The translations under genes were made by a program, and so were the position numbers. Source: DATFFO01 sp963744905 (GTDB lineage Bacteria; Actinomycetota; Acidimicrobiia; Spongiisociales; ZC4RG35). From it: DNA of 64,000 nt. Every line of letters starts with the position of its first letter. Within the stretch, counting starts at the first letter, position 1. Below the pieces are notes generated by a model. That model was not told the DNA's origin and searched no databases. It worked only from the letters and a program-made list of their open reading frames with translations. The stretch lies in NCBI GenBank assembly GCA_963744905.1, contig CAVUUV010000006.1, positions 1 to 64,000 of the forward strand, read 5' to 3'. Shown in pieces: positions 1 through 8,774 of the stretch.

Positions 1-11
1 TAGATGGGGGT

Positions 12-716
12 CTAGTCGACGAACTTGTAGCCCAGGCCCCGCACGGTGAGGATCTGGGCGGGGTTGGAGGAGTCGACCTCCAGCTTGGTGCGGAGCCGCT
101 TGATATGGACGTCGAGCGTCTTTGTGTCCCCGAAGTAGGAGGGGCCCCAAACTTCGTCGATGAGGGAGTCGCGGGTGGAGAGGCGGTTCTTGCGCCGCAT
201 CAGCACTTCGAGCAATTCGAACTCCTTGGGCCGCAGCGGCACCACCTCGCCGTCGGCCCGGGCCTCGTGGGCGTCGATGTCCAGCTCGATCCGGCCCCCG
301 CGCAGCACCTCGTTGGCCTCGGCGAAGGTGCCGGTGCGGCCCGCCCGGCGCAGTTGAGCCCGGACCCGGGCCAGCAGCTCGCGGGTGGAGAAGGGTTTGG
401 TGATGTAGTCGTCGGCACCCATCTCCAGGCCCAACACCTTGTCCGCCTCGCCGTCCTTGGCCGTCACCATCACGATGGGGACGTCGGACTCCTGGCGGAT
501 CTGGCGGCACACGTCGATCCCCGACATCCCGGGAAGCATCAGGTCCAGGAGGACCAGGGACGGTTTGGAATCCCTGGCCTGTTCCAGGCCCTTGATTCCG
601 TCGGAGGCAGTGATGACCTCATACCCCTCCGATTCGAGGGTGAAGCGAATCGACTCGACCAGGGCGGGTTCGTCCTCGATCACGAGGACGCGCTCGTTGT
701 CAGCCAGGGGATACAT
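12..716 (-). CDS. regX3: OmpR/PhoB-family response regulator, RegX3-like
   Basis: DNA-binding response regulator of 234 residues. The N-terminal receiver (about residues 8-125) shows the acidic pair in LVIEDE, the phosphoacceptor Asp in LVLLDLMLPG and the conserved Lys in ITKPF. The C-terminal winged helix (about 135-233) ends in the typical VRGLGYKF. It lies directly downstream of phoU and overlaps it by 17 bases on the same strand. This pairing, and the polyphosphate kinase nearby, fit the actinobacterial phosphate regulator RegX3. The partner kinase (SenX3) would lie outside the window or elsewhere. RegX3 rather than another OmpR-type regulator is an inference from context. Confidence 0.85.
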   Translation of the reverse strand: MYPLADNERVLVIEDEPALVESIRFTLESEGYEVITASDGIKGLEQARDSKPSLVLLDLMLPGMSGIDVCRQIRQESDVPIVMVTAKDGEADKVLGLEMGADDYITKPFSTRELLARVRAQLRRAGRTGTFAEANEVLRGGRIELDIDAHEARADGEVVPLRPKEFELLEVLMRRKNRLSTRDSLIDEVWGPSYFGDTKTLDVHIKRLRTKLEVDSSNPAQILTVRGLGYKFVD

Positions 717-1398
717 CGCCCGTCACGTCGAGGACGCTCTCGTCGAACTCCATCATCTCGCCGGTGAGCAGGAATGCCACCTGCTCGCCGATGTCCACCA
801 CCTGGTCCCCGACCCGTTCCAGGGCCCGGGAGACCAGCAGGGCCTTGGTGGCCCACTCCAGCCGGCGCAGGTCCGGGCCGGACTCGACGACCAACTGGTA
901 CATGTTGCGGTTGAGGCGGTCGACCGGCTCGTCCATGGCGGGGAGAAGGCGGGCCTCGTCTGCGTCCCGGCGTATCACGGCCTCGATACCGGTCCGGATC
1001 ATGGTTCGTACCAGGTCGCTCATCTCTCGCAGCGCCTCGACGATGCGCAAGTCCCGGGGCAGGTCCTCGGTGGCCAGGGCCATCTTGGCGATGTTGACCG
1101 TCTGGTCGCCCATCCGCTCCAGCGTGGTGTTCATGTGCAGCAGCATCGACATCATGCGCAGGTCCGACGCCATCGGCTGCTGGCGGGCCATCAGGTGCAG
1201 CCAGCGGTTGTGGACGTCGAGGTAGGTGTCGTCGATCCAGACGTCCATGTCGATCACCTGGTTGGCCAGGTCGAGGTTGTCCTCGGTGAAGGCCTCGATC
1301 GCCATCTTCACCATCTGCTCGGCGCGGTCGGCCACGGCGAGCAGCCGCTTCTCCAGCTCGTCGAGTTCCTGGTGGAAGTGAGATCTCTGATCGACCAT
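700..1398 (-). CDS. phoU: Phosphate transport system regulatory protein PhoU
   Basis: Two-repeat helical-bundle protein that links the Pst phosphate transporter to the phosphate-sensing kinase. The N-terminus reads FHQELDELEKRLL, the family signature, and each half carries an acidic metal-binding type motif (for example MDVWIDD and RVGDQVVD). The open frame extends upstream to a TTG, but I place the start at the ATG at 1398, because a GGAGG lies 8 bases upstream of it. The stop overlaps the RegX3-like gene by 17 bases, so the two are translationally coupled. Length (232 residues) is normal for the family. Confidence 0.9.
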   Translation of the reverse strand: MVDQRSHFHQELDELEKRLLAVADRAEQMVKMAIEAFTEDNLDLANQVIDMDVWIDDTYLDVHNRWLHLMARQQPMASDLRMMSMLLHMNTTLERMGDQTVNIAKMALATEDLPRDLRIVEALREMSDLVRTMIRTGIEAVIRRDADEARLLPAMDEPVDRLNRNMYQLVVESGPDLRRLEWATKALLVSRALERVGDQVVDIGEQVAFLLTGEMMEFDESVLDVTGDVSPG

Positions 1399-1514
1399 CA
1401 GCCGGGCCTCCGGGGCTGCCAAATACTGAGCTTACCGTTGGTCAAGTTAGGACCTCATCCTGACCTGGAGGCCGTCCCGGGGTGAACGGTGGGTAAACGT
1501 CGTGGATGGACTTG

Positions 1515-1860
1515 ACGCCTCGGGTTCGCCCGGGCCTGCGGCCCGCCCCCCTACCCCAGGCCTACGGCCTGGGGGCCCCTTCCCCCTTGCTTCGCAAGGG
1601 GGACAAACCTGGCGGAGCCAAAAGGGGACAAAGCAAGAACGCGGTGGGTCCCTTCCCCCTTGGGCTTGGCGCCTCGGGCTCGCCCGGGCCTACGGCCCGC
1701 CCCCCTTCCCCCTTGCTCCGCAAGGGGGACAAACCTGGCGGAGCCAAAAGGGGACAAAGCAAGAACGCGGTGGGTCCCTTCCCCTTGGGCCTGACACCTC
1801 GGGCTCGCCCGGGCCTGCGGCCCCCCTACCCCCTTGCTCTGCAAGGGGGACAAAGGTTTG
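1515..1860. repeat. GC-rich tandem palindromic repeat, left flank of DUF559 gene
   Basis: Two long copies (about 1515-1670 and 1671-1795) and a partial third (about 1796-1860) share blocks such as CTCGCCCGGGCCT and the inverted arms CCCCCTTGC / GCAAGGGGG. The stretch from about 1595 to 1663 recurs almost base for base at 1721-1789. Each unit contains at least two hairpins. An open frame runs through it, but the codons are repeat-derived and I do not call it a gene. A related copy lies on the other side of the DUF559 gene. Confidence 0.8.
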
Positions 1861-1958
1861 TCCCCCTGCCGGGAGGCAGGGGGAAGGTCCCTGTCGCCGG
1901 AGCGGAGCGGAGGCGAGAGGTAGGGGGGTCTGTCACACCCGTCCGTCAACGTTGTCGC

Positions 1959-2303
1959 ATGACACGCAAGAGGCTCCCCGTCAGGACATCTCGAGCGCGG
2001 CGATTACGAAGAGAGATGACCGAGGCCGAGGCGGTGGTGTGGGCCGCGGTGCGACGGGGGCAGGTCGGTTGTCGGATCAGGCGGCAGGTTCCGATCGGGC
2101 CATTCGTGGTCGACTTCGTCTGCCTGCGGCATCGCTGGATATGGGAGCTGGACGGGTCACAGCACTTCGAGAGCCGTTACGACCAGGGACGAACCGCCTG
2201 GCTGGAAGCCCACGGGTTCACCGTGATGCGGTTCTGGAACAACCAGGTGCTGGGGGACATGGAGACGGTGACGGACACGATCGCAGCACATGCGCAGGGG
2301 TGA
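1959..2303 (+). CDS. DUF559 domain protein (PD-(D/E)XK-like endonuclease fold)
   Basis: Short protein of 114 residues consisting of one DUF559 domain, related to very-short-patch-repair-like nucleases. Family hallmarks are visible: an RRLRREMTEAEAVVW helix at residues 13-27, then FRRQ-like RIRRQVPIGPFVVDFVC, the acidic core IWELDGSQH, and the C-terminal VMRFWNNQVL. The frame extends far upstream through repeats; the ATG at 1959 is the first that starts just before the domain. It is a lone gene, bounded on both sides by the same GC-rich repeat family. Its biological role is unknown. Confidence 0.75.
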   Translation: MTRKRLPVRTSRARRLRREMTEAEAVVWAAVRRGQVGCRIRRQVPIGPFVVDFVCLRHRWIWELDGSQHFESRYDQGRTAWLEAHGFTVMRFWNNQVLGDMETVTDTIAAHAQG

Positions 2304-2314
2304 GGCTCCTCAGA

Positions 2315-2440
2315 CCTGACACCACGGGTTTCCCCGGGCCTTCGGCCCTCCCCCCTACCCGCCGCCTCCGGCGGCGGGGCCCTTCCCCCTTGCGGAGCAA
2401 GGGGGACAAAGCAAGACGGCGGGGCCCTCGGCCTTGCGGA
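2315..2440. repeat. GC-rich palindromic repeat, right flank of DUF559 gene
   Basis: Starts with CCTGACACCACGGGTTTCCC, matching the CCTGACACCTCGGGCTCGCC junction seen left of the gene at about 1790, and again contains CCCCCTTGC-gga-GCAAGGGGG followed by GACAAAGCAAGA. It lies immediately after the DUF559 stop and before the 3' end of ppk. Confidence 0.75.
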
Positions 2441-2456
2441 GAGGTGGGACGAAGAC

Positions 2457-4520
2457 TCAGCTGACTTTGGAGCGGGCTGTGGACAGGTCCTGGAGGGTGT
2501 CGTGGGCGTTGATGCCGTGGACCTCGGGGACCCGGTACCAGTTGCCGTCGCCGTCGAGCTCCCAGGCCAGGACATCGTCGGCCAGGAGCACGTCGAGCAT
2601 CTCGTCGATGCGGAACTGGTTGGTGGGGTCGGTGATGGGCGCCAGGGCCTCGACCCGCCGATCCAGGTTGCGGGGCATCAGGTCGGCGGAGCCGATGTAG
2701 TAGGTGCGGTCCCGGCCCCGGGCCCCGAAGCGATACACCCGCGAGTGTTCCAGGTAGCGGCCCACGATGGAGCGAACCCTGATGTTGTCGGACAGGCCGG
2801 GCACCCCGGGGCGCAAACAGCAGATGCCGCGCACGATCAGGTCGATGCGGGTTCCCTGCCGGGAGGCCTCGTAGAGAGCGTCGATCATCCCGGCGTCGAC
2901 CAGGGAGTTCATCTTCATCGTGATGTGGCCGTCGGACTGGGCCGCCTCGATACGGATCAACTCGACGATGCGGCTGCGGATCCCCTCGGGCGACACGCTC
3001 AGCGACCGGTAGCGGGTCTGGCGACTGTATCCGGTGAGGAAGTTGAACAGGTCCGACAGATCGGCGCCGATGTCGTCGTCACAGGTGAAAAGGCCGATGT
3101 CCTCATATATGCGGGCGGTGGCGTCGTTGTAGTTGCCGGTCCCGACGTGGGCGTAGCGGCGAATCACCGAGCCCTCGTCGCGTACCACCAGGGCGATTTT
3201 GGTGTGGGTCTTCAAACCGACCACCCCGTACATGACGTGGACGCCGGCGTCCTCGAGGCGCTGGGCCCACTCGATGTTGCGCTCCTCGTCGAAGCGGGCC
3301 TTGAGCTCGACCAGGGCCACCACCTGCTTGCCCGACTCGGCGGCGTCGATCAGCGACTGCATGATCGGACTGTCCCGCGAGGTGCGATACAGGGTCATCT
3401 TTATGGCCAGCACCCGGGGGTCGTGGGCGGCCTGATCCAGGAACGCCTCGACCGAGTTGGTGTACGAGTCGTAGGGATGATGCACCAGCAGGTCTCCCTG
3501 GCGGATCACCCTGAAGATGTCGGGCGGGGTGTTGTCGACCGGCTGGAGCCGCATCGGCGTCAGCCACTGCCAGGGGTCGAAGTCCAGCTCGGGGCGGTCC
3601 ACCTCGGCGATGGCCCACAGACCCGAGAGGTCGATGGGCCCCTCCACCCGGTACACGTCGGCGGGGTTGGCGCCCATCTCCCGCATCAGCAGGTCCAGGA
3701 CGTCCTCGGGAATGTCGGGCGCCACCTCCAGGCGGACCACGTGCCCGAAGCGGCGTCGGGTCAGCTCCGACTCGATGGTCAGCAACAGATCGCCCCCCTC
3801 CTCCTCCTCGATCTCGATGTCGGCGTTGCGGGTCACCCGGAACACGTGGTGGCTGATCACCTCCATGCCCGGGAAGAGGCTCTCCAGATGCGAGGAGATG
3901 ACCTGCTCCAGGGGGACGAATCGCTGCCCGTCGGGGAGGGCCAGGAAGCGGGGCAGGATGGGGGGCACCTTGACCCGGGCGAACCGGGACACTCCGGTCT
4001 CGGGGTTACGGACGAAGATGGCCAGGTTGAGCGACAGGTTGGAGATGTAGGGGAAGGGGTGGGCCGGATCCACCGCCAGCGGGGTCACCACCGGATAGAC
4101 CCGCTCCAGGAACTGGTCATCGACGAAGGCGCGGTCGTCGTCGTCGAGCGCCTCGTAATCGAGGATCGAAATGCCCGCCGCCGCCAGAGCGGGGGCCACG
4201 TCGGTCAGGAAGCACTTGGAGACCTCGGCCGTGTGGGCGGTGACTATCTCGCGGATGCGGGCCATCTGCTCGGATGGTGTCAGCCCGTCGGGCGGAGCGG
4301 TGCGTACCCCCTGGGCGATCTGCTCCTTGAGACCCGCCACCCGCACCTGGAAGAACTCGTCGAGGTTGTTGGCCCAGATGGCCAGGAACCTGACCCGGGC
4401 CAGGAGTGGAAACGAGGGTCGCTGGGCCAGGGCAAGAACCCGAGCATTGAACTCGAGCCACGACAGCTCACGATTGATGTAGCGTTCTTCCATGCTGGTC
4501 GTGTGAGTATCGGCTTCCAC
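2457..4520 (-). CDS. ppk1: Polyphosphate kinase 1
   Basis: Reversibly transfers the ATP gamma-phosphate to long-chain polyphosphate. The 687-residue length is standard. The N-terminal motif YINRELSWLEFNARVL opens the N domain; the two phospholipase-D-like C domains carry VALVELKARFDEERNIEWA, YGVVGLKTHTKIALV and HVGTGNYN, whose His is the phosphorylated residue in characterised enzymes. The frame begins at a GTG (4520) with a weak AAGG 9 bases upstream; a downstream ATG (residue 10) lacks a Shine-Dalgarno. It is on the same strand as phoU/regX3 but separated by the DUF559 region. Confidence 0.95.
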   Translation of the reverse strand: MEADTHTTSMEERYINRELSWLEFNARVLALAQRPSFPLLARVRFLAIWANNLDEFFQVRVAGLKEQIAQGVRTAPPDGLTPSEQMARIREIVTAHTAEVSKCFLTDVAPALAAAGISILDYEALDDDDRAFVDDQFLERVYPVVTPLAVDPAHPFPYISNLSLNLAIFVRNPETGVSRFARVKVPPILPRFLALPDGQRFVPLEQVISSHLESLFPGMEVISHHVFRVTRNADIEIEEEEGGDLLLTIESELTRRRFGHVVRLEVAPDIPEDVLDLLMREMGANPADVYRVEGPIDLSGLWAIAEVDRPELDFDPWQWLTPMRLQPVDNTPPDIFRVIRQGDLLVHHPYDSYTNSVEAFLDQAAHDPRVLAIKMTLYRTSRDSPIMQSLIDAAESGKQVVALVELKARFDEERNIEWAQRLEDAGVHVMYGVVGLKTHTKIALVVRDEGSVIRRYAHVGTGNYNDATARIYEDIGLFTCDDDIGADLSDLFNFLTGYSRQTRYRSLSVSPEGIRSRIVELIRIEAAQSDGHITMKMNSLVDAGMIDALYEASRQGTRIDLIVRGICCLRPGVPGLSDNIRVRSIVGRYLEHSRVYRFGARGRDRTYYIGSADLMPRNLDRRVEALAPITDPTNQFRIDEMLDVLLADDVLAWELDGDGNWYRVPEVHGINAHDTLQDLSTARSKVS

Positions 4521-4542
4521 TAACCGATACCTTATCCCGAGG

Positions 4543-4561
4543 GGCCGGCCTGGGACCGGCC
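4543..4561 (-). terminator. Possible hairpin terminator after the SRPBCC gene
   Basis: GGCCGG and CCGGCC form a 6-bp GC stem around a 7-base loop in the short gap between ppk and the SRPBCC gene. There is no clear T-run, so termination is only suggested. Confidence 0.3.
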
Positions 4562-4611
4562 AACCATGTGTCTGCGCCTCGACAGGGCAGGCGCCCGACC
4601 GGGAGCGATGC

Positions 4612-5124
4612 TCAGGAGGCCTCGATCAGCCCTTTGAGATAACGAAGCTCGGTGCGGGCGTGGGCACGGTCCTTGGCGACTCCCCGCAACAGTCGTCGAA
4701 AAACCCACTCGAGCAGCCGCCCGAAGAAGCCGCCTGGAAACACGGCCCAGACATGGGCTGCAACCCTGGAGCTTCCCGGTTCGGTGGGCTCGATGGTCCA
4801 GGTAACTGCTTCGGCCACCGTGAGAGGGATTCCAAACCACCGATAATGAGCCGCGGGTGCTTCCCACGTGATGGCCCGGTGCTCCTTGAGCCTGGTGACC
4901 TCTCCCTCTGCCACTCCGGGGATGCCGGCGATGCGCTCGTGGATTCGTAGACGAGTTCCAACCTCGAGCCCTCGATCAGTATCCAACACCTCCAGGCTGT
5001 CGTGCTCGGGGTTGGAGTCCTCCCACCAGCGCTCGATATCGCTCAATACCTCCCATACCCGGCCCGGGGTGCGGTCGATTTCGATCGTCTCGGTGAACTC
5101 GAACAAGCTCGCCTCCCGTTCCAC
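4612..5124 (-). CDS. SRPBCC-family protein (polyketide cyclase/dehydrase-like)
   Basis: A 170-residue START/Bet v1-like fold protein with a hydrophobic ligand cavity. The start FTETIEIDRTPGRVWEVLSD and the central IERWWEDSNP are typical of SRPBCC proteins that bind lipids or cyclic polyketides. A C-terminal amphipathic stretch (FPGGFFGRLLEWVFRRLL) could contact membrane. The GTG start at 5124 has GGGAG 6 bases upstream, and this ribosome site lies inside a 7-bp hairpin at 5127-5142. It follows the TetR gene on the same strand, with about 50 bases between. Ligand unknown. Confidence 0.7.
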   Translation of the reverse strand: MEREASLFEFTETIEIDRTPGRVWEVLSDIERWWEDSNPEHDSLEVLDTDRGLEVGTRLRIHERIAGIPGVAEGEVTRLKEHRAITWEAPAAHYRWFGIPLTVAEAVTWTIEPTEPGSSRVAAHVWAVFPGGFFGRLLEWVFRRLLRGVAKDRAHARTELRYLKGLIEAS

Positions 5125-5126
5125 CT

Positions 5127-5142
5127 CAGGCTCCCGAGCCTG
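5127..5142 (-). promoter_or_regulatory. Small hairpin overlapping the SRPBCC ribosome site
   Basis: Perfect 7-bp inverted repeat CAGGCTC-CC-GAGCCTG between the TetR stop and the SRPBCC start. In mRNA it would cover the GGGAG Shine-Dalgarno, so it may dampen translation or act as a weak terminator. Function inferred only from position. Confidence 0.35.
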
Positions 5143-5171
5143 GCGGCATATCGGTGGCGATGCAAACCGCC

Positions 5172-5783
5172 TCAGTCGGAGCCCAGGCCCCCGAGGAGGA
5201 AGGTGCGCATGGCGTCGAGGATCTCGTCGAGACGGGACGCCGGGGATGGGGCGGCGATGACCGCCCGGGCGGCCGACATGATCGTGTCCTGGATGAAGCG
5301 GCCCGCCAGGTCGAGGGGGAAGGGCCGCAAGGTGCCCTCGTCGATTCCCTGCTGGTACACGTGGGCCACCTCTTTGACCAGGTCGGCGTGAGCCACGCGG
5401 ATGCGCTGTTGGGCGCTGGGCGACAGACGCCCCACCTCACGATGCAGGATCAGACCCAGGACCGGGTCGGTGGCCACGAAACGCACCGTCCGCTCCGCCA
5501 CCTGCACCAGGTGCTCGGGGGCCGACAGGCCGGAGGGAAAGTCGGCGATCAGGTCCCCTACCACTCCGGGCAACTCTTCTTCCACCAGCGAGGCAATCAC
5601 GTCATCGCGATCGGCGAAGTACTCGTAGAGGGTGGTGCGCCCGATGCCGATGGCGGAGGCGATCTCGCCCAGGGGGATGTCGGCCGAGCCGATCTCGGCG
5701 ATCAGTTCCTGGGCGGCGGCCAGTATCTGCGCCCGGGTCATCTCCTTGTGTTCGGCGATCGAGTCGGCCCTGATGCGTGGCAT
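5172..5783 (-). CDS. TetR-family transcriptional regulator
   Basis: 203 residues. The N-terminal helix-turn-helix is clear: residues about 15-60 include TRAQILAAAQELIAEIG and IPLGEIASAIGIGRTTLYEYF, the TetR signature, followed by ADRDDVIASLVEEEL. The C-terminal ligand domain is unclassified. The gene diverges from the FabH-like gene at 5905 with a 120-base shared upstream region, and precedes the SRPBCC gene on its own strand. Control of the FabH, acyltransferase and DUF1295 run is plausible but not shown. Confidence 0.85.
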   Translation of the reverse strand: MPRIRADSIAEHKEMTRAQILAAAQELIAEIGSADIPLGEIASAIGIGRTTLYEYFADRDDVIASLVEEELPGVVGDLIADFPSGLSAPEHLVQVAERTVRFVATDPVLGLILHREVGRLSPSAQQRIRVAHADLVKEVAHVYQQGIDEGTLRPFPLDLAGRFIQDTIMSAARAVIAAPSPASRLDEILDAMRTFLLGGLGSD

Positions 5784-5904
5784 GGCGGCCCCAGGCTACT
5801 TCCCCTCCGGGCTATGACCACGGGAAACACACATCCGCCGGCAGGGGTGTCTCCGAACATTTGGCGCAGATTTCCGCCACAATGGAGCCAGGAGGGAAGA
5901 TCAC

Positions 5905-6990
5905 ATGGGCAGCATCATCGTCGGCACGGGAGTCTCGATACCCGACAACGTGGTGACCAACGATGACCTGGCCCGGATCATGGACACGTCCGACGACTGG
6001 ATCGTGAGCCGCAGCGGCGTCAGGGAGCGGCGCTACGCCCCGGTCGGGACGGGGTCGTCGGACCTGGGGGCGGCCGCCCTGGAGGCGGCCCTGATCGATG
6101 CCAACCTGCTGGCGGGAGAGGTCGACGTCCTCGTCACCGCCACCATGACCCCCGACCGCTACGCCCCCGGCATCGCCGGTGCGGTCCAACACAAGGCGGG
6201 ACTGGGTCACGTCGCCACCTTCGACCTCCGCCAGCAATGTGCCGGCTTCCTCTACGGCCTCGACCTGGCCGACATGCTCATCGCCACCGGTCGAGCCGAG
6301 ACGGTGGCGGTGGTCGGAGCCGAGGTCCACGCCGGCTACCTCCCCTGGGGAGATTCGTGGCGGGTGGTCCTGGGCGAGTCCGACGCCGAGCTCGATCCGG
6401 CCCAGCGCCGGATCAACGACGCCACCCGGGGATGGTCGATCCTGTTCGGGGACGGGGCCGGGGCGATGGTCCTCCAGGCCGGGCCCCAGGACGCCGGGAT
6501 CCTCGCCTCCACCCTCCACACCGACGGCGAGGCCGACGAGCTGATCACGGTGCCCGGCCTCGGCTTCACCCATCGTCCCTACGTCGACATGGCCCAGCTC
6601 GAAGCCGGCCTGCACCTGCCCCGCATGGACGGAGGCGGCCTGTTCCGCATGGCGGTGCGCTACATGCCCGAGGCGGTGGAGACCGTTCTGGCCGGCATGG
6701 GCCGCAAGGTGGGGGACCTCGACCTGCTCATCGCCCATCAGGCCAATGCCCGTATCGTGGAAGCGGTGGCGAGGAGATTGCACATCGATCCGGAGAAGGT
6801 TCCGATGAACATCGACCGCTACGCCAACACCACCGCCGCCACCATCCCCATCCTCTTCCACGAGACCCGGGCCGCGGGCCGGGTGGGGCCCGACACGCTG
6901 GTGGCCTTCACCGCCTTCGGGGCCGGGGCTCACTGGGGGGCGATCGGGTACCGTCAACCGGCGTCGACCGCCCCGGACCCCGATAATTAG
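5905..6990 (+). CDS. 3-oxoacyl-ACP synthase III family (FabH-like) condensing enzyme
   Basis: Thiolase-fold enzyme condensing an acyl-CoA with malonyl-ACP or a related acceptor. The catalytic triad is present: Cys112 in QQCAGFLYG, His278 in LIAHQANAR and Asn308 in ANTTAATIP. At 361 residues it is about 30 longer than E. coli FabH; the extra segment (about residues 145-175, GESDAELDPAQRR) lies before the DGAGA motif. A strong AGGAGG sits 9 bases before the ATG. The following acyltransferase and DUF1295 genes suggest a lipid-related operon rather than housekeeping initiation of fatty acid synthesis. Substrate undetermined. Confidence 0.85.
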   Translation: MGSIIVGTGVSIPDNVVTNDDLARIMDTSDDWIVSRSGVRERRYAPVGTGSSDLGAAALEAALIDANLLAGEVDVLVTATMTPDRYAPGIAGAVQHKAGLGHVATFDLRQQCAGFLYGLDLADMLIATGRAETVAVVGAEVHAGYLPWGDSWRVVLGESDAELDPAQRRINDATRGWSILFGDGAGAMVLQAGPQDAGILASTLHTDGEADELITVPGLGFTHRPYVDMAQLEAGLHLPRMDGGGLFRMAVRYMPEAVETVLAGMGRKVGDLDLLIAHQANARIVEAVARRLHIDPEKVPMNIDRYANTTAATIPILFHETRAAGRVGPDTLVAFTAFGAGAHWGAIGYRQPASTAPDPDN

Positions 6991-7006
6991 CACTAAGTTG
7001 TCTGCC

Positions 7007-7999
7007 ATGAACTCGACCGCATCACGGCGCCTCCGCACCATCCCCCTGCTGGTGCTGGCGGCCGTGGTGGTGACGGCCGGGTCGCCGCTGTGGCTGGTCC
7101 TGGCCCTGGTGGTGGACGTGGCCCGTTATGCGAGCCGGCGGGTGCCTTTCATGGCGTTGCGACTGCTTGCCTTCGCCTTCGTGTACCTGTGGGCCGAGGT
7201 GATCGGGCTGGTGGCAGCGGGATGGGTGTGGGCCACGGCCCGGGGAGAGACTTCGCGGCGGCGCACCTATCGGATTCAGGCGGCCTGGGCGACCAGCCTG
7301 TTTCGGGCCGTCGAGGCCATCTTCGGCCTCCGGTTCCACGCCGACGGCATCGAATGCGCCGCCCCGGGACCGATCATCGTCCTGGCCCGCCATGCTTCCC
7401 TGGTCGACAATCTGCTCCCGGCCGCCTTCATCACCCGACCGGCCGGGATCCGGCTGAGATACGTGCTGAAGAAGGAACTGCTGGCCGACCCGGCCCTGGA
7501 CGTGGTCGGAAATCGCCTCCCCAACGCCTTCATCGACCGGGACGGCGACTCGGCTGCGGCCACCCGCCAGATCGCCGACCTGGCCCGGGGGATGGGCCCG
7601 CACGAGGGGGTGCTGCTGTTCCCGGAGGGAACCCGCTTCAGCCCGGAACGGCGACGGCGGGTCATGGCGGTGCTGGAAAAGCGCAGCCCCCGCCTGCATG
7701 GTCTCGCCGACGGTCTGCGCTCGGTCATGCCGCCCCACACCGGTGGGGTTCTTGCTCTGCTCGAATCGTGCCGGGCCGACATCGTGGTCCTCGCCCACCG
7801 GGGTCTGGACGGGTTCGCCCGGCTGGCCGACATATGGCGCGGGGCGATGGTGGGCACGAACGTGGATGTGCGCATGTGGCGGATCGGGGCCGAGCGGATC
7901 CCCGACGACAGGCAGGGGCGGGTCGAGTGGCTGTTCGACCTGTGGCATGAGATCGACGGCTGGATAAACCTCGCTTCGGCCGTGGAAGAGCCGGCATGA
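7007..7999 (+). CDS. 1-acyl-glycerol-3-phosphate acyltransferase-like membrane protein (PlsC family)
   Basis: Acyltransferase of the PlsC superfamily. Hydrophobic segments occupy about residues 10-75. The HX4D motif appears as ARHASLVDN and the second substrate motif as FPEGTRFSP. The frame opens at a TTG at 6998; I prefer the ATG at 7007, although neither has a clear ribosome site. It lies 16 bases after the FabH-like gene and overlaps the next gene by ATGA, so the three are one transcription unit. The acceptor lipid is unknown; the length (330 residues) exceeds simple PlsC enzymes. Confidence 0.75.
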   Translation: MNSTASRRLRTIPLLVLAAVVVTAGSPLWLVLALVVDVARYASRRVPFMALRLLAFAFVYLWAEVIGLVAAGWVWATARGETSRRRTYRIQAAWATSLFRAVEAIFGLRFHADGIECAAPGPIIVLARHASLVDNLLPAAFITRPAGIRLRYVLKKELLADPALDVVGNRLPNAFIDRDGDSAAATRQIADLARGMGPHEGVLLFPEGTRFSPERRRRVMAVLEKRSPRLHGLADGLRSVMPPHTGGVLALLESCRADIVVLAHRGLDGFARLADIWRGAMVGTNVDVRMWRIGAERIPDDRQGRVEWLFDLWHEIDGWINLASAVEEPA

Positions 8000-8769
8000 T
8001 CGGATCCGTGATGCTGGCCACGGCCGTGGCGATCGTGGCGCTCATGGTCGTGGTCTGGATCATCTCGGTGGCCCGCACCGACGTCTCACTGGTCGACATC
8101 GCCTGGGGATTCGGCTTCGTGGTGGTGGCGTGGGTGGCCTTCTGGGTGGTGGGCGAAGCCGGGCCACGGCGGTGGCTGTTGGTGGTTCTCACCTCGATTT
8201 GGGGGCTGCGGCTTTCCATCTACCTGGCCTGGCGCAACCTGGGCAGCGGGGAGGACTTCCGCTATCAGGTCATGAGACGCAAGAGTCCCGACACCTTCTG
8301 GTGGAAGAGCCTGTTCACGGTGTTCGGCCTGCAGGCCATTCTGATGTGGATGGTGTCGCTTCCGGTTCAGATGGGCCCGATCCCGGACCCGGGGCTGGGC
8401 CTGCTCGACTGGCTGGGGGCGGCGGCGTGGGTGGTGGGGATCGTGTTCGAAGCCACCGGGGACTGGCAGCTGGCCCGGTTCAAGGCCGACCCCGCCAATA
8501 AGGGGAAGGTGATGGATCAGGGGCTGTGGCGTTACACCCGCCACCCCAACTATTTCGGCGATTTCATGGTGTGGTGGGGCCTGTATCTGATCGCCCTGTC
8601 CGCCGGGCAATGGTGGACGGTGGTGGGCCCGATCGTGATGAGCGTGTTGTTGATGAGGGTGTCGGGTGTGGGCCTGCTGGAGAAGACGATCACCAAACGC
8701 CGCCCCGGCTATGAGGAGTACATGGAGCGGACCAACGCCTTCTTCCCCGGTCCGCCCCGGTCTGGGTGA
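7996..8769 (+). CDS. DUF1295 integral membrane protein (steroid 5-alpha-reductase-like fold)
   Basis: Multi-pass membrane protein of 257 residues with about six hydrophobic segments. DUF1295 signatures are present: SLVDIAWGFGFV near the N-terminus, LWRYTRHPNYFGDFMVWWG in the C-terminal half and TKRRPGYEEYMERTNAFFP at the end. The RHPNYFG motif is shared with isoprenylcysteine methyltransferases and 5-alpha-reductases and probably binds the cofactor. It is translationally coupled to the upstream acyltransferase (ATGA overlap). Reaction unknown. Confidence 0.8.
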   Translation: MIGSVMLATAVAIVALMVVVWIISVARTDVSLVDIAWGFGFVVVAWVAFWVVGEAGPRRWLLVVLTSIWGLRLSIYLAWRNLGSGEDFRYQVMRRKSPDTFWWKSLFTVFGLQAILMWMVSLPVQMGPIPDPGLGLLDWLGAAAWVVGIVFEATGDWQLARFKADPANKGKVMDQGLWRYTRHPNYFGDFMVWWGLYLIALSAGQWWTVVGPIVMSVLLMRVSGVGLLEKTITKRRPGYEEYMERTNAFFPGPPRSG

Positions 8770-8774
8770 GCGGG

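Noticed and set aside
105..2464. Long open frames opposite and overlapping regX3, phoU and the repeat region
   Set aside because: High GC content opens mirror frames; their products have no domains and the opposite-strand genes are clearly conserved families. The frames through 1502-2300 translate repeat DNA.
2502..4523. 673-codon frame antisense to ppk
   Set aside because: It exactly shadows the polyphosphate kinase; no ribosome site and a His/Val/Gly-biased product typical of antisense translation.
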